64,000 bases of DNA from Streptomyces sulfonofaciens (GCF_014656295.1 NZ_BNCD01000010.1:228639-292638), one strand, 5' to 3'. Counted from the stretch's first letter, positions 25,233 through 34,880 are shown. Numbers and translations: made by a program. The notes: generated from the sequence alone by a model not told the origin.

Positions 25233-26741
25233 GTGGCAGCATCAGTTGATCCGGAACGTACCGAGTGGGATGTCATCGTGCTGGGCGGCGGGGCTGCGGG
25301 CGAGAACGCAGCACAGTACGCCACGCAGTTCTCGGGTCTCGACTCGGTGCTGGTGGAGGGCGAGCTGCTGGGCGGCGAGTGCTCGTACTGGGCCTGCATG
25401 CCGAGCAAGGCCCTGCTGCGGCCCGGCGAGGTCCTCGACGCGGCTCGTCATGTGCCGGGGGTTTCCTCGATCGTCGGGGACGCGCGGCTGGACGTGCCCG
25501 CCGTCCTCGCGCGCAGGGACGCCATCGTCAACGGGCTTTCGGACGCCTCGCAGGTGCAGTGGGCGCTGGGTGCGGGCATCGACGTGATACGCGGATCCGG
25601 GCGGCTGGCCGGCGAGCGGACGGTGGTGGTCAGCACGGCGGCGGGCGGCACACGTACGCTGACGGCCCGCCACGCGGTCGTCGTGGCGACGGGCTCGTTC
25701 CCCGCCGTGCCGCGGATCGCGGGCCTGCGCGAGGCGCTGCCCTGGGACTCGCGCGACGTGACCAACCTGCACGTGGTGCCGCGTCGCGTGGTCGTCCTGG
25801 GCGGCGGCGTGGTCGGCTGCGAGGCGGCGACGTGGCTGAGTGCGCTCGGCGTCGAGGAGCTGACCGTCGTGTACCGGGGCGCGGAGCTGCTGCCGCGCCA
25901 GGAGCCCTTCGCCGGGCGGCTGGTCGCCGACGGCCTGCGGTCCGCCGGCGTACGTCTGCTGCCGGAGCGCGGCGTCAGCGAAGTGCGCCGCGCCGACGTC
26001 CGCGCGACCGGCACGGGGTTGCCGCACGGCGGTGAGGTCACCGTGCTGCTCGACGACGGCACCACGCTCCTCGCCGACGAGATCGTCGTCGCGACCGGCC
26101 GCACCCCGCGCACCGACGACATCGGCCTGTCCGCCGTCGGCCTGGCGGACGGCGGCTATCTGGACGTGGACGACCAGCAGACCGTGCGCGGGGTGGACGG
26201 TCAGTGGCTGTACGCCGTCGGCGACGTCTGCGGGCGGGCCCTGCTGACGCACATGGGCAAGTACCAGGCCCGGGTCGCCGGTGAGGTGATCGCGGCACGG
26301 GCGGCGGGCCGGAACCCGGGAGGTGACGAACCGAGCCGGCTCAGCACCGCGACGGGCCACCGCGCCGTCCCGCAGGTCACCTTCACCTCCCCCGAGGTCG
26401 GATCCGTCGGCCCGACGGAGGAGGAGGCACGCGCCGCGGGCGTCGACGTGGAGACGGTCGAGTACGACCTGGCCGCCCTCGCCGGCACGTACCTGCTCAA
26501 GGAGGACTACACGGGCCGGGCCAAACTGGTCATCGAGCGCTCGACGGACACCCTGATCGGGGCGACGTTCGCGGGCACCGGGATCGCGGAACTCGTCCAC
26601 GCGGCGACCACCGCCGTCGTCGCCCGCATGACGGTGTCGTCACTGTGGCATGCGGTGCCCAGCTATCCGACCGTCAGCGAGATCTGGCTCCGCCTGCTGG
26701 AGACGCTGGAGGCGCAGCGCAGGAAGACCGAAAGGGGCTGA
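25233..26741 (+). CDS. FAD-dependent pyridine nucleotide-disulfide oxidoreductase
   Basis: The product is 502 aa from GTG 25233, with AAGGAG 7 bases upstream. The FAD Rossmann motif is VIVLGGGAAGENAA. The redox-active disulfide is Cys50-Cys55 (GECSYWACMPSK). The NAD(P) motif VVVLGGGVVGCEAATWL is followed by the second FAD motif LYAVGDVCGRALLTH and the C-terminal dimerisation domain with LWHAVPSYPTVSE. The Cys-x4-Cys arrangement is that of dihydrolipoamide dehydrogenase, mercuric reductase and mycothione reductase. The partner complex is not nearby, so the precise substrate is open. Confidence 0.88.
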   Translation: MAASVDPERTEWDVIVLGGGAAGENAAQYATQFSGLDSVLVEGELLGGECSYWACMPSKALLRPGEVLDAARHVPGVSSIVGDARLDVPAVLARRDAIVNGLSDASQVQWALGAGIDVIRGSGRLAGERTVVVSTAAGGTRTLTARHAVVVATGSFPAVPRIAGLREALPWDSRDVTNLHVVPRRVVVLGGGVVGCEAATWLSALGVEELTVVYRGAELLPRQEPFAGRLVADGLRSAGVRLLPERGVSEVRRADVRATGTGLPHGGEVTVLLDDGTTLLADEIVVATGRTPRTDDIGLSAVGLADGGYLDVDDQQTVRGVDGQWLYAVGDVCGRALLTHMGKYQARVAGEVIAARAAGRNPGGDEPSRLSTATGHRAVPQVTFTSPEVGSVGPTEEEARAAGVDVETVEYDLAALAGTYLLKEDYTGRAKLVIERSTDTLIGATFAGTGIAELVHAATTAVVARMTVSSLWHAVPSYPTVSEIWLRLLETLEAQRRKTERG

Positions 26742-26778
26742 CCGAGGCCAACGGCGCGGACACCCGAGCGGGCGGTTC

Positions 26779-26819
26779 TCGGGGGTTGGGTCTGAGGGGC
26801 CCTCAGACCCAACCCCCGA
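26779..26819. terminator. Strong bidirectional hairpin terminator
   Basis: A perfect inverted repeat of 20 bp per arm is centred on 26799 (arms begin TCGGGGGTTGGG). It lies between the convergent reductase gene (ends 26741) and restriction gene (ends 26833). It is suitable for terminating both. Confidence 0.85.
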
Positions 26820-26832
26820 AACCGTCACCGTC

Positions 26833-28245
26833 CTATGCCTCCTGCAGGAAATTCCGGTGCCGGTGATGGGCCACAACCAGCAGACTCTCCTGCAGTTTGC
26901 GTCGGTTACTGCCTCGTGTCTTGAGTGCGTGGCAGTTAGGGCAGAGGCCGATCATGACTTCTGGGGTGTCCTGGCCCGTACGGGCCAGACCGTTGACGTG
27001 GTCGACCTCCAAGATCGGCTGGTCCGCGTCAGTGCGTTCGAGTGGGTGCCCCAGGCAGGAGGGGTTTTCGCAGCGGCCTTCGCTGCGCAGTAGCACGGCT
27101 TCGCGGGCAGCGGGTGAGCGAAGGTGACGCTCCACCTGCGCGAGCGTCGATCGGCGGTTTCGGCCGGCTGCGGTCCGGCGTGCGGCATCCGTCAGCCGCT
27201 TGTACCTTTCGCGGGTGCTGGTTCCCTCTTGCTGCGGTTCCGAGTCCACCTCGATGGGAATGACGTCCAGGGAATCGTCGTGGAGCTGACCGTCGTCTTG
27301 GGTGAGGGCTTCGATGACCTCCGAGGGCCAGGTCTCCCGCATCGGCGAGGGAATGGGTGCGAGGATCCACACGTACTCCCGGCGCGGCTGGCCGTCCTGT
27401 CCACGGCCCCAGCGCCGGCGGCGCTGGACGATGACGGCCCAGGTCTCGAACGTCCAGTGGCCTTTGTAGGGCTTGTGCCAGTAACGCAGGGCCTTCTGCT
27501 GCTCCTGGTGCTCCGCCATGGCGCGGTTGCCTGCGGTCAAGGATTGATGGCCGGACAGACCGTCACCGGTGTAGGCGATCCAGTCCGTCTCGGGTATGCG
27601 CTGGTCGGCGTATGGACCCTTGTCATCCGAGTAGACGGTGAGGATGCCGTCAGCGAGCGGAGTTATTCCCAGCACGCGGTTGCCGCCGTACACGTCGGCG
27701 ATGGCGCCGCGATGCGGGTAAGACTCACCGGGAAGGGGACGCAAGCTCGGGGCGATCCGTCCGGCCATCAGCTCGTTCAGGCCCAGGGCTTCCAGGAGCG
27801 GAATGGGCGTACGGCTGAAGAAGCGTACGAGCAGAGTGCTCATCGCCCATGCCGCTAGTTCCGGGGCTTCCGTGAGCAGGTCGTAGTCGCGCTTCGGCAG
27901 GCCGGCTAGAGGGTTCAGCTCATCCAACGCAGAGAGTTGCGGGCGTCGTCCCTGGCTCGTCAAGTGGAGCTCTGTGGCGTCCGCCACCTCCCACAGCTTG
28001 TTCTTCTGGAGGGCCCAGAAGGGATACAGCACACCCTGCTCACCTTCTGTTACCCCGGCGAATGCGGTGAGCAGCGGTCCCACGGCCTCTTTGATCACCG
28101 ACCAGGGTTGCTTACGCGGACGTCCGTGTACGGCTTGGGCTATGGCCCACAGAAGCAGCAGTGGGCGGTGCAGCGGTTGACCTGTGTGACGGTGGGCGGG
28201 TTTCAGCTTGGCTATTCGCTCGATCAGGTCCCGTCCATCGGTCAC
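26833..28245 (-). CDS. McrA-type (type IV) HNH restriction endonuclease with sulfur-binding-like N-domain
   Basis: The product is 470 aa from GTG 28245. The N-terminus (about 1-75; RPLLLLWAIAQAVHG, WSVIKEAVGPLL) resembles the sulfur-binding domain of ScoMcrA. The middle (about 165-310; HRGAIADVYGGNRVLGI, YTGDGLSGHQSLTAGNRAM) resembles SRA/YDG modified-base readers. The C-terminus is an HNH nuclease with Cys-x4-Cys and Cys-x2-Cys zinc ligands (CENPSC, CPNC) and EVDHVNGL. Family enzymes cut DNA carrying 5-methylcytosine or phosphorothioate. Modification enzymes are absent nearby, as expected for type IV. Base composition is lower in GC than that of its neighbours, which suggests acquisition by transfer. 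Confidence 0.82.
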   Translation of the reverse strand: MTDGRDLIERIAKLKPAHRHTGQPLHRPLLLLWAIAQAVHGRPRKQPWSVIKEAVGPLLTAFAGVTEGEQGVLYPFWALQKNKLWEVADATELHLTSQGRRPQLSALDELNPLAGLPKRDYDLLTEAPELAAWAMSTLLVRFFSRTPIPLLEALGLNELMAGRIAPSLRPLPGESYPHRGAIADVYGGNRVLGITPLADGILTVYSDDKGPYADQRIPETDWIAYTGDGLSGHQSLTAGNRAMAEHQEQQKALRYWHKPYKGHWTFETWAVIVQRRRRWGRGQDGQPRREYVWILAPIPSPMRETWPSEVIEALTQDDGQLHDDSLDVIPIEVDSEPQQEGTSTRERYKRLTDAARRTAAGRNRRSTLAQVERHLRSPAAREAVLLRSEGRCENPSCLGHPLERTDADQPILEVDHVNGLARTGQDTPEVMIGLCPNCHALKTRGSNRRKLQESLLVVAHHRHRNFLQEA

Positions 28246-28256
28246 TGCACTACTCC

Positions 28257-28282
28257 AGTCCTCTAGTACTACTAGTAGGACT
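28257..28282. promoter_or_regulatory. Imperfect inverted repeat just upstream of the restriction gene
   Basis: AGTCCTCTAG and CTAGTAGGACT face each other with a 5-base spacer and one bulged base, starting 12 bases before the GTG at 28245. It overlaps where the promoter and leader must be, so it may be an operator or a leader hairpin limiting nuclease expression. Confidence 0.5.
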
Positions 28283-28423
28283 ATCTGACCAGACCGCGCT
28301 GACAGTGCTCCCCGGCCTGCGACTTTTCTAGATGGCGGCGGCCGCGTGTGCGTTCACGGTGCTGTCGAGAGGAGTGATCCCGGCGGCCGCACGGCAAGGG
28401 TCCGCCGCACGGCCGCCTGCTTG

Positions 28424-30955
28424 TCAGAACCGGGTCAGCTTCGTGCCGAACGACGGCTCGGCGAGGTCGGTTTTCAGGGCCACCGGCACCTGCTGTGCCG
28501 CGGCTCCGGTGCCGACCCTCAGCTCGCCGAGTACGGTGCCCGCCTTCGCCGGACGGGGCACGGTCCTCGCGCCGTCTTCGAAGGTGAGCCGCAGCTTCTG
28601 GCCGGGGACGCCCAGCACCTTGAGGTCCCTGGTGGTCACCACCGGTATGCGGGTGCCGAGTCCGTCGTCCACGTAACCGACGACCTGGCCCTTGCGCACC
28701 GCGGTGGCGGAGGTGAGGGCGTTGCGCACCGCCTCGATGACCTTCTTGCTGTTGTGTTGCACCAGGACCAGGCTGGTGGCGCCGTTGGGGTCCGGACCGG
28801 TGGCGTGCTGGTCCATCATCGTGCCGATGATCAGCCGTTCCCTGCCGTCCACGGTCTTGTAGGCCGCCCAGGAGAGCGTGCCGCCTGCCGGTGTGTTGGA
28901 GCCGGTCTTGATGCCCCTGATGCCCAGTCCTGCCGTGATCAGGGGCGCGTTGTTGTTGTAGATGCGCCCGTGGCCCGGGATGTCGGCATGGGGCACGGCC
29001 ACGATCGCGCGGAAGGCATCCGACTTCATCACCTCCGCGGCCAGTTTGACCTGGTCGACGGCGGTACTGACGGTCGTCTTGTCCAGGCCGCTGGGATCGG
29101 TGTAAACGGTGTGCTTCATGCCGAGCGCCCTGGCCGCGTCGTTCATCTTCTTCGCGAACGCGGTCTGCCCCTTGGAACCGGTGTCCCAACGCGCCAGCAG
29201 CCGGGCGATGTTGTTCCCCGACGGGATCATCAGCATCTTCAGCATGTCCTGCTCGCTGAACTTCTGGCCCGTCGCCAGCCCCACGATGCGCGACTCGTCC
29301 TCGGCCTTCCCGTCCTCCACGGTCTGGGCGTCGACCGTGATCCGGGGCCCCTTCTCGTCCTTCTTGAGGGGGTGGTCGCGGAGGATCACATAGGCCGTCA
29401 TGATCTTGGCGATGCTCGCCGTCGGGACCGGCTTCTCCGCCCCGAACGTCCCGACGGTGCCCAGGCCCGCGACCATGACGGCGGCCTGCCCCTTCTCGGG
29501 CCACGGGATCGCGAGCCTGCCGCCCGGGATGGTGAACGACGATGTGCTCGCGTCGGCGGTGAGGGTCGGATCCGGCAGCGGACGGAGGGTCTGCACGGTG
29601 ACGAGGACCAGACCGACGAGTACGAGGAACACCACGAGCGGTGCCAGGATGCCGATCCTGCTCACGAGGGCGCGGGCCCGGGACGAGCGTGGCACGAGGG
29701 TGCCGGCCAGTTGCGCGAGGAGGGCGATCGGGAGCTGGGGGCGCGACTGGTCCGCGGACTGGTGGTGCGTGGGCTGGTGGTCCGTGGACTGGTGGTGCGT
29801 GGGCCGCGGTTCGGGCCGGTGCGGCTCGGCCCACTGCGGCAGGGGCCGCCGGAGTTCGGCCCACGGCGGTGCGGGGCGCCGCTCCTCCGGCCGCCGGAGT
29901 TCGGACTGCCGCCCGACTGCCGGCCGTGCGGACTCGGACTGCGGGGGCCCGGACCGTGACGGCTCGGACCGTGGGAAGCCGGACCGTGAGGGCTCGTCCC
30001 GCGTGGCGGGGACATCCCGGGGGTCGGCGGGCCTGGCCGAGGGAGCCGGGCGTGACCGTGCCGCGGGGGGCCGGTCGGCGAGTGTGGGTGCGCCCGTTGA
30101 GCGTTCGGCCGGCAGCGCCGATCCCCCCGCGGCGGTCGGCACCGCACCCTTCTCGGCACCGTCTGCCTCGCCAGCCTCGCCTGTGTCGCCCGTGGCGCTC
30201 GCGTCGTCCGTGGCCTCCGTGCTGGCCGCGGCGTCCGTCTCGTCCGTCTCGTCCGTGGCGACGGTGCTGTTCCCGCCGCCGACCCCGCCCTTGCCGTCGG
30301 CACCGTCCACGCCGTCCGTGTCGTCCGTGTCGTCCCTGTCGGCGGTGCCGCCCGTGCTGCCGGCCTCCTCAGCGCCGTTCACGCCGCCGGCGCCGCCTAC
30401 GCCGTCCGGGCCCTCAGGGCCGTCCGCGGCTTCCGTGCCGGCGGCCCCGTCCGTGCCGGCGGCCCCGTCCGTGCCGGCGGTCCCGTCCGTGCCGGCGGCC
30501 CCGTCCGTGCCGTCGGCCCCGTCCGACGACTCCCGCCCGTCCGACGACTCCCGCCCGCTCGACGGCTTCCGGTCGCTCGACGGCTTCCGCCCGTCCGAGG
30601 GCCCGTCAGTTGCTCCGTCGCGCTCCCGCCGCTCTTTCGCGGGTGACTCGGTCGCCTCCCCGGCCTTCTCGGAAGCCTCGCTCGCGCCGCCGGTCCCGGC
30701 CTTCTCCGAGACCTCGCCGGCGTCTTCGGCCTTCCCGGCCAACCCGCGCGCGCCCGTGGAGGTGGATATCGGTGCTGGTAAAACCCGTGCGGCCGCGGGC
30801 TCGGAGGCGGTCGTGCGGTCGGCCGCCTTACGTGCGGGCCGCCGCGCCGGGGCGCCCGCCTGTGCCGGTGCCGGTGCGGGTGCCAGTTCGTTGCCGGAGG
30901 TGCGCGTGGGCGAGTTGTCCTGATCGGGGGTGTCGTCGGGGGATCGGCCCGCCAT
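28424..30955 (-). CDS. D-alanyl-D-alanine carboxypeptidase (S11 low-molecular-weight PBP) with long disordered N-terminus
   Basis: The product is 843 aa. ATG 30955 has AAGGAG 6 bases upstream. Residues 1 to about 430 are low complexity (Asp/Gly/Thr/Ala, then Pro/Arg/Ser) and cytoplasmic. One membrane helix (IGILAPLVVFLVLVGLVLV) follows. The periplasmic S11 domain starts at about 480. Its nucleophile is Ser514 in SIAK (Lys517), with SGN and KTGSN completing the active site, so the enzyme should be active. It trims pentapeptide stems and can bind beta-lactams. It lies at the edge of the cephamycin cluster, before cmcT, so it may contribute to self-protection. It may equally be a neighbouring housekeeping gene. 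Confidence 0.88.
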   Translation of the reverse strand: MAGRSPDDTPDQDNSPTRTSGNELAPAPAPAQAGAPARRPARKAADRTTASEPAAARVLPAPISTSTGARGLAGKAEDAGEVSEKAGTGGASEASEKAGEATESPAKERRERDGATDGPSDGRKPSSDRKPSSGRESSDGRESSDGADGTDGAAGTDGTAGTDGAAGTDGAAGTEAADGPEGPDGVGGAGGVNGAEEAGSTGGTADRDDTDDTDGVDGADGKGGVGGGNSTVATDETDETDAAASTEATDDASATGDTGEAGEADGAEKGAVPTAAGGSALPAERSTGAPTLADRPPAARSRPAPSARPADPRDVPATRDEPSRSGFPRSEPSRSGPPQSESARPAVGRQSELRRPEERRPAPPWAELRRPLPQWAEPHRPEPRPTHHQSTDHQPTHHQSADQSRPQLPIALLAQLAGTLVPRSSRARALVSRIGILAPLVVFLVLVGLVLVTVQTLRPLPDPTLTADASTSSFTIPGGRLAIPWPEKGQAAVMVAGLGTVGTFGAEKPVPTASIAKIMTAYVILRDHPLKKDEKGPRITVDAQTVEDGKAEDESRIVGLATGQKFSEQDMLKMLMIPSGNNIARLLARWDTGSKGQTAFAKKMNDAARALGMKHTVYTDPSGLDKTTVSTAVDQVKLAAEVMKSDAFRAIVAVPHADIPGHGRIYNNNAPLITAGLGIRGIKTGSNTPAGGTLSWAAYKTVDGRERLIIGTMMDQHATGPDPNGATSLVLVQHNSKKVIEAVRNALTSATAVRKGQVVGYVDDGLGTRIPVVTTRDLKVLGVPGQKLRLTFEDGARTVPRPAKAGTVLGELRVGTGAAAQQVPVALKTDLAEPSFGTKLTRF

Positions 30956-31423
30956 TGATGTCTCCTTCGTACGCCGCAGCGCCGCTACGTGCCCGGGCCG
31001 GCTGTGCCGCGTCCCGCTGCCGGGGCCGGTGTTCCTCGCCGGACCGGCCGGGTCTCTGGCGGTCCGACGCGCCCCGGCGGCACTCGTGGGCGAAGGTGCA
31101 CGGGGACACACGTCGGACCTGTGGTGATGTTCTGGGTGTGGGTCGTCTGCCGGGCTCCTGCGGGGGGCTTGGGTCCGGCACAGGGGAGGCATGCCCCCGC
31201 AGCGTGGACACCGTGGCTGTGCGGCGGCGGCCAGCGTAACCGATCCCCGTTTCGAAGGTGACGGGGCTGACCAGCCGAAAGCGGGAGGCCCCCCGGTGCG
31301 GGGGCGTGCGCACCGCCGGGGCACCGCGCAAGGCCCCTCGCGCCCTGCCCGCACGCACGGTTGGTGCGGTGTCAGTGCGACACCGGGAGACCCTGTCCGG
31401 GCGACAGCGGGAGCCCCCGTCCG
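30956..31423. other. 468-base intergenic region, promoter of the carboxypeptidase gene
   Basis: The gap between the 3' end of cmcT and the carboxypeptidase start on the same strand. No gene supported. No clear terminator hairpin seen. Confidence 0.4.
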
Positions 31424-32920
31424 TCAGCCGAGGCCCCGTTGCCGCTCGCCACGGCCGCGCCACCCGCGCGCGGGTCCTCCGGGCGCCTCGGGGGGACGTC
31501 CTGACGCCCCCTCGGGGCGGTCGGCGGTGCTCGGCGGTGTCCGGGGGGTGCGCACGGAGGGCAGCAGGGGCGCGAGCGCGGCGAGGGCGAGCACGATCAC
31601 GGCCATGACGTGGAACGCGTTGCCGTAACCGGCGGCGACCGCCGTCGGTGCGGCCGGGGTGTTCGTCGTGCTGAGGGTGAGCACCATCGCGAGGCCGAAC
31701 GCGCTGCCGAACTGCCGCGTGGTGTTCATGAGCCCGGAGGCGGCGCCGGCGTCGCCGGGCTGGACGCCCGCGGTGACGGTGGTGGTCAGCGGGGTGCTGG
31801 CCAGCCCGGCGCCGAAGGAGATCAGTACGGCCGGGCCGAGGATGCCCGTGGCGTAGTCGCTGTCCGAGGTGATGCCGCCCTGCCACCAGAAGCCCGCCAC
31901 CTCCATGAGCGCACCCGCGGCGATCAGGGTCCTGGGCTGTACGTACCGCATCAGCCTCGGGGTGAGGCGGAACCCCACGAGGAGCATCACCAGTGTGTGC
32001 GGCAGGAAGCCCACACCCGTCCGCGAGGCGCTGTAGTGCAGCACGTCCTGCATGGTCAGGGTCAGGCAGTACCACATCGGGGCCATGCCCGCCGCCGACA
32101 GCAGGATCGCCAGGTTGCCCCAGCCGATCCCGGGCAGCCGCAGGAGGTGCGGCGGTATCAGCGGCGCCGGGGCGAACCTCGCCTCCACCACCGCGAAGGC
32201 CGCGAGGGCGGCGATCCCCCCGACGAGGGGCAGCGCGGTGGCCGGGTCGGACCAGGCGTGCGTGTGGGCCTGGGCGGTGCCGAGAGTGAGCAGGGTCAAC
32301 GCGGTCGTGGCCAGCACCGCACCGGGCAGGTCGAGCCGGACCCGGCGCCGGGGGGCACCGCGGAAGACCACCCGGGTGGCGCACAGGATCGCCGCGCACC
32401 CGATGGGCACGTTGATCAGCAGGGCCGACCGCCAGGTCAGGTACTCGGTCAGCACCCCGCCGAGCGCGTTGCCCGCCGCGGCGCCGACCAGGCTGACCGG
32501 TGTCCATATCGCCAGCGCCCGGGTGCGCCGGGGGCCCTCGGGGAACGTGGTGGTCAGCATGGTCAGGGCGAGCGGGGTGAGCACGGCCGCGCCCAGTCCC
32601 TGCCCCGCACGTGCGGCGATCAGCATCACCGGGCTGACCGCGAGACCGCCGACGAGGCTGGCGGCGGTGAACAGCACGAGACCTCCGACGAAGACCCGCC
32701 GGTGCCCGTAGAGGTCGGCCAGCCTTCCGCCCAGCAGCAGCAGCCCCGCGAACGCCAGGGCGTAGGCGTTGACCACCCATTGCAGGTCCACCGGGGCGAA
32801 CCCGAGGTCCGCCTGGATCGACGGCAGCGCGACGGTCATCACCGATGCGTCGAAGAGCACGAGGAAGTAGGCCGTGCAGGACAACGTGAGCGTCAAGGTG
32901 GCAGAGGGTCTCGCATGCAT
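31424..32920 (-). CDS. cmcT: Cephamycin exporter, MFS DHA2 family
   Basis: The product is 498 aa from ATG 32920 (MHARPSATLTL), with GGGGGA 9 bases upstream. ATG 32929 is an alternative. It has fourteen predicted membrane helices, with the drug:H+ antiporter motifs GGRLADLYGHRR and the motif C-like stretch WTPVSLVGAAAGNALGGVL. The C-terminal 50 residues are polar and disordered. The EmrB/QacA-type family plus its place beside pcd match CmcT of known cephamycin clusters. Its expected role is export of cephamycin C. A terminator hairpin separates it from pcd, so it has its own promoter. Confidence 0.85.
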   Translation of the reverse strand: MHARPSATLTLTLSCTAYFLVLFDASVMTVALPSIQADLGFAPVDLQWVVNAYALAFAGLLLLGGRLADLYGHRRVFVGGLVLFTAASLVGGLAVSPVMLIAARAGQGLGAAVLTPLALTMLTTTFPEGPRRTRALAIWTPVSLVGAAAGNALGGVLTEYLTWRSALLINVPIGCAAILCATRVVFRGAPRRRVRLDLPGAVLATTALTLLTLGTAQAHTHAWSDPATALPLVGGIAALAAFAVVEARFAPAPLIPPHLLRLPGIGWGNLAILLSAAGMAPMWYCLTLTMQDVLHYSASRTGVGFLPHTLVMLLVGFRLTPRLMRYVQPRTLIAAGALMEVAGFWWQGGITSDSDYATGILGPAVLISFGAGLASTPLTTTVTAGVQPGDAGAASGLMNTTRQFGSAFGLAMVLTLSTTNTPAAPTAVAAGYGNAFHVMAVIVLALAALAPLLPSVRTPRTPPSTADRPEGASGRPPEAPGGPARGWRGRGERQRGLG

Positions 32921-33327
32921 GGCTGTCATTCCCCCAGTCGACGTCTGATGCATACGCTCGGGTGAGCGCCGCGTGCGGGCGCGCTCCGTGCTGCGGGGCG
33001 GCGCCGCTGCCCTCAGCCGACGTCGTACCCCCTGCCGCGGCCGGCGTGAATGCCGGGCCGTGGCTGCGACCGTGTGCCCGACCGCTCCGCGGTCGCCGCC
33101 GGCGTCCCCGGTCAGGCGGGTGTACCCGCACCTCGCACCGGCCGCGGGGTGCTGCCCCCGCGGCCGGTGGTGCCGGTCCGCACCGCGCGGTGCCACCGCG
33201 CGGTGCGGGCTGTGCTCTTCCGTTCTCCTTCGGATCGCGGCGGCTACGGCTCACCTGCGCGCGGGGCCGGGGCGGGGGACGCCCTTCCTGCTCCCCCCGC
33301 GCTGCGCTCCCGCGCCCGACCGCCGCC
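32921..33327. other. Intergenic region between pcd and cmcT
   Basis: 407 bases with no supported gene. They hold the pcd terminator hairpin (33178-33208) and the cmcT promoter. Confidence 0.45.
33178..33208. terminator. Hairpin terminator downstream of pcd
   Basis: Two 15-base arms, CCGCACCGCGCGGTG and its exact complement, are separated by one base. Each arm also contains the self-complementary CACCGCGCGGTG. It lies 120 bases after the pcd stop on the coding strand. Confidence 0.65.
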
Positions 33328-34866
33328 CTACTGGGAGAAGTTCACGCCCTGTGCCAGGGCCACCTGCCCGGAGTAGTTCACCGTGTTGGTCGCGCGGCGC
33401 ATGTAGGACCGCCATGCGTCGGAGCCGGACTCGCGCCCGCCGCCGGTCTCCTTCTCCCCGCCGAACGCGCCGCCGATCTCCGCGCCCGAGGTGCCGATGT
33501 TGACGTTGACGATGCCGCAGTCCGCGCCGTCGGGGGCCAGGAACCGCTCCGCCTCGTTCTGGTCGGCGGTGAAGATGCCGGACGACAGCCCCTGCGGCAC
33601 GTCGTTGTGCAGGCGGATCGCCTCGTCCAGGTCGCGGTAGGTGAGGACGTACAGAACGGGCGCGAACGTCTCCTCGCGTACCACCGCGGTCTGCGCGGGC
33701 ATCCGTACGACGGCGGGCCGGACGTAGTGGGCGTCGGGCGCGGCCTCGGCGAGCTGCCGTTCGCCGCCGGCGCACAGGGTGCCGCCGTCCTCGACCGCGC
33801 GGTCGAGGGCGGTGCGCATCCTGGTGTACGAGGACTCGTTGATGAGCGGTCCGACCAGGGTGTCCTCCCGGAACGGGTCGCCGATCGGAAGCCGCCGGTA
33901 GGCACTGGTGAGCCGTTCGACGACGGTGTCGGCGACGTCCTCGTGCACGATCAGCCGGCGGAGCGTGGTGCACCGCTGGCCCGCCGTGCCCGCGGCGGCG
34001 AACACGGAGGCGTTCACGACGAGGTCGAGGTCCGCCGACGGCGTCACCACGGCGGCGTTGTTGCCGCCGAGCTCCAGGATGCTGCGTCCGAACCGGGCGG
34101 CCACGCGGGGGCCCACCGCCCGGCCCATCCGGGTGGAGCCGGTCGCGCTGACCAGCGGCACCAGCGGTGAGTCGACGAGCCGCTCGCCGACGTCCGCGGC
34201 ACCGAGGAGTACCTGGCCGAGGCCCGCAGGGGCGCCGGTCTCGGCGATGGCGCGGTCGAGCAGGGCGGTGCAGGCCAGTGCGGTCAGCGGGGTCAGCTCG
34301 GACGGCTTCCAGACCACGGTGTCACCGCACACCAGGGCGATGGCGGTGTTCCACGCCCACACGGCGACGGGGAAGTTGAACGCACTGATCACGCCGACCA
34401 CACCGAGCGGGTGCCAGGTCTCCATCAGGCGGTGGCCCGGCCGTTCCGAGGGCATCGTGCGGCCGTAGAGCTGCCGGGACAGGCCCACCGCGAAGTCGCA
34501 GACGTCGATCATCTCCTGCACTTCGCCGAGCGCCTCGGAGCGGATCTTGCCGGCCTCGATGGTGACCAGGTCGGCGACGTCCTGCTTGTGCTCGGTGAGC
34601 AGTTCGCCGAACCTCTTGACCAGCGCGCCGCGCACCGGGGCGGGCGTGGTCCGCCAGGCGCGGAACGCGGTCCCGGCGGCTTCCACGGCCCGGTCGACGT
34701 CCGCTGGGGTGTCGGCACGCAGACCGAACAGGGCGGCGCCGGTGATCGGCGTACGGGCCGTGAGGGCGTCGCCCTTGTACGCGGCGAGCTGGGCACCGCA
34801 GCGCGTCAGGGCGCTCTCGGCCCTGGTGCGGATGTCGTCGGTGCTGCTGAGGGCTGGTGTGGCCAT
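33328..34866 (-). CDS. pcd: Piperideine-6-carboxylate dehydrogenase (alpha-aminoadipate-forming)
   Basis: The product is 512 aa from ATG 34866. It is an aldehyde dehydrogenase superfamily member with nucleophile Cys299 (GTAGQRCTTLRRL) and general base Glu265 (ILELGGNN). Cofactor-binding motifs AFNFPVAVWAWN and WKPSELTP are present. It oxidises the P6C (alpha-aminoadipic semialdehyde) made by lysine 6-aminotransferase to L-alpha-aminoadipate, the first residue of ACV. The gene starts 14 bases after cefE on the same strand, so cefD-cefE-pcd form one transcription unit. Confidence 0.93.
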   Translation of the reverse strand: MATPALSSTDDIRTRAESALTRCGAQLAAYKGDALTARTPITGAALFGLRADTPADVDRAVEAAGTAFRAWRTTPAPVRGALVKRFGELLTEHKQDVADLVTIEAGKIRSEALGEVQEMIDVCDFAVGLSRQLYGRTMPSERPGHRLMETWHPLGVVGVISAFNFPVAVWAWNTAIALVCGDTVVWKPSELTPLTALACTALLDRAIAETGAPAGLGQVLLGAADVGERLVDSPLVPLVSATGSTRMGRAVGPRVAARFGRSILELGGNNAAVVTPSADLDLVVNASVFAAAGTAGQRCTTLRRLIVHEDVADTVVERLTSAYRRLPIGDPFREDTLVGPLINESSYTRMRTALDRAVEDGGTLCAGGERQLAEAAPDAHYVRPAVVRMPAQTAVVREETFAPVLYVLTYRDLDEAIRLHNDVPQGLSSGIFTADQNEAERFLAPDGADCGIVNVNIGTSGAEIGGAFGGEKETGGGRESGSDAWRSYMRRATNTVNYSGQVALAQGVNFSQ

Positions 34867-34880
34867 GGCGGCGGTTTCCC

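Noticed and set aside
22561..25587. A 1008-codon plus-strand frame
   Set aside because: It is antisense to the RCK-domain protein at 22897-24876 and to the lipoprotein. The translation is low complexity without motifs.
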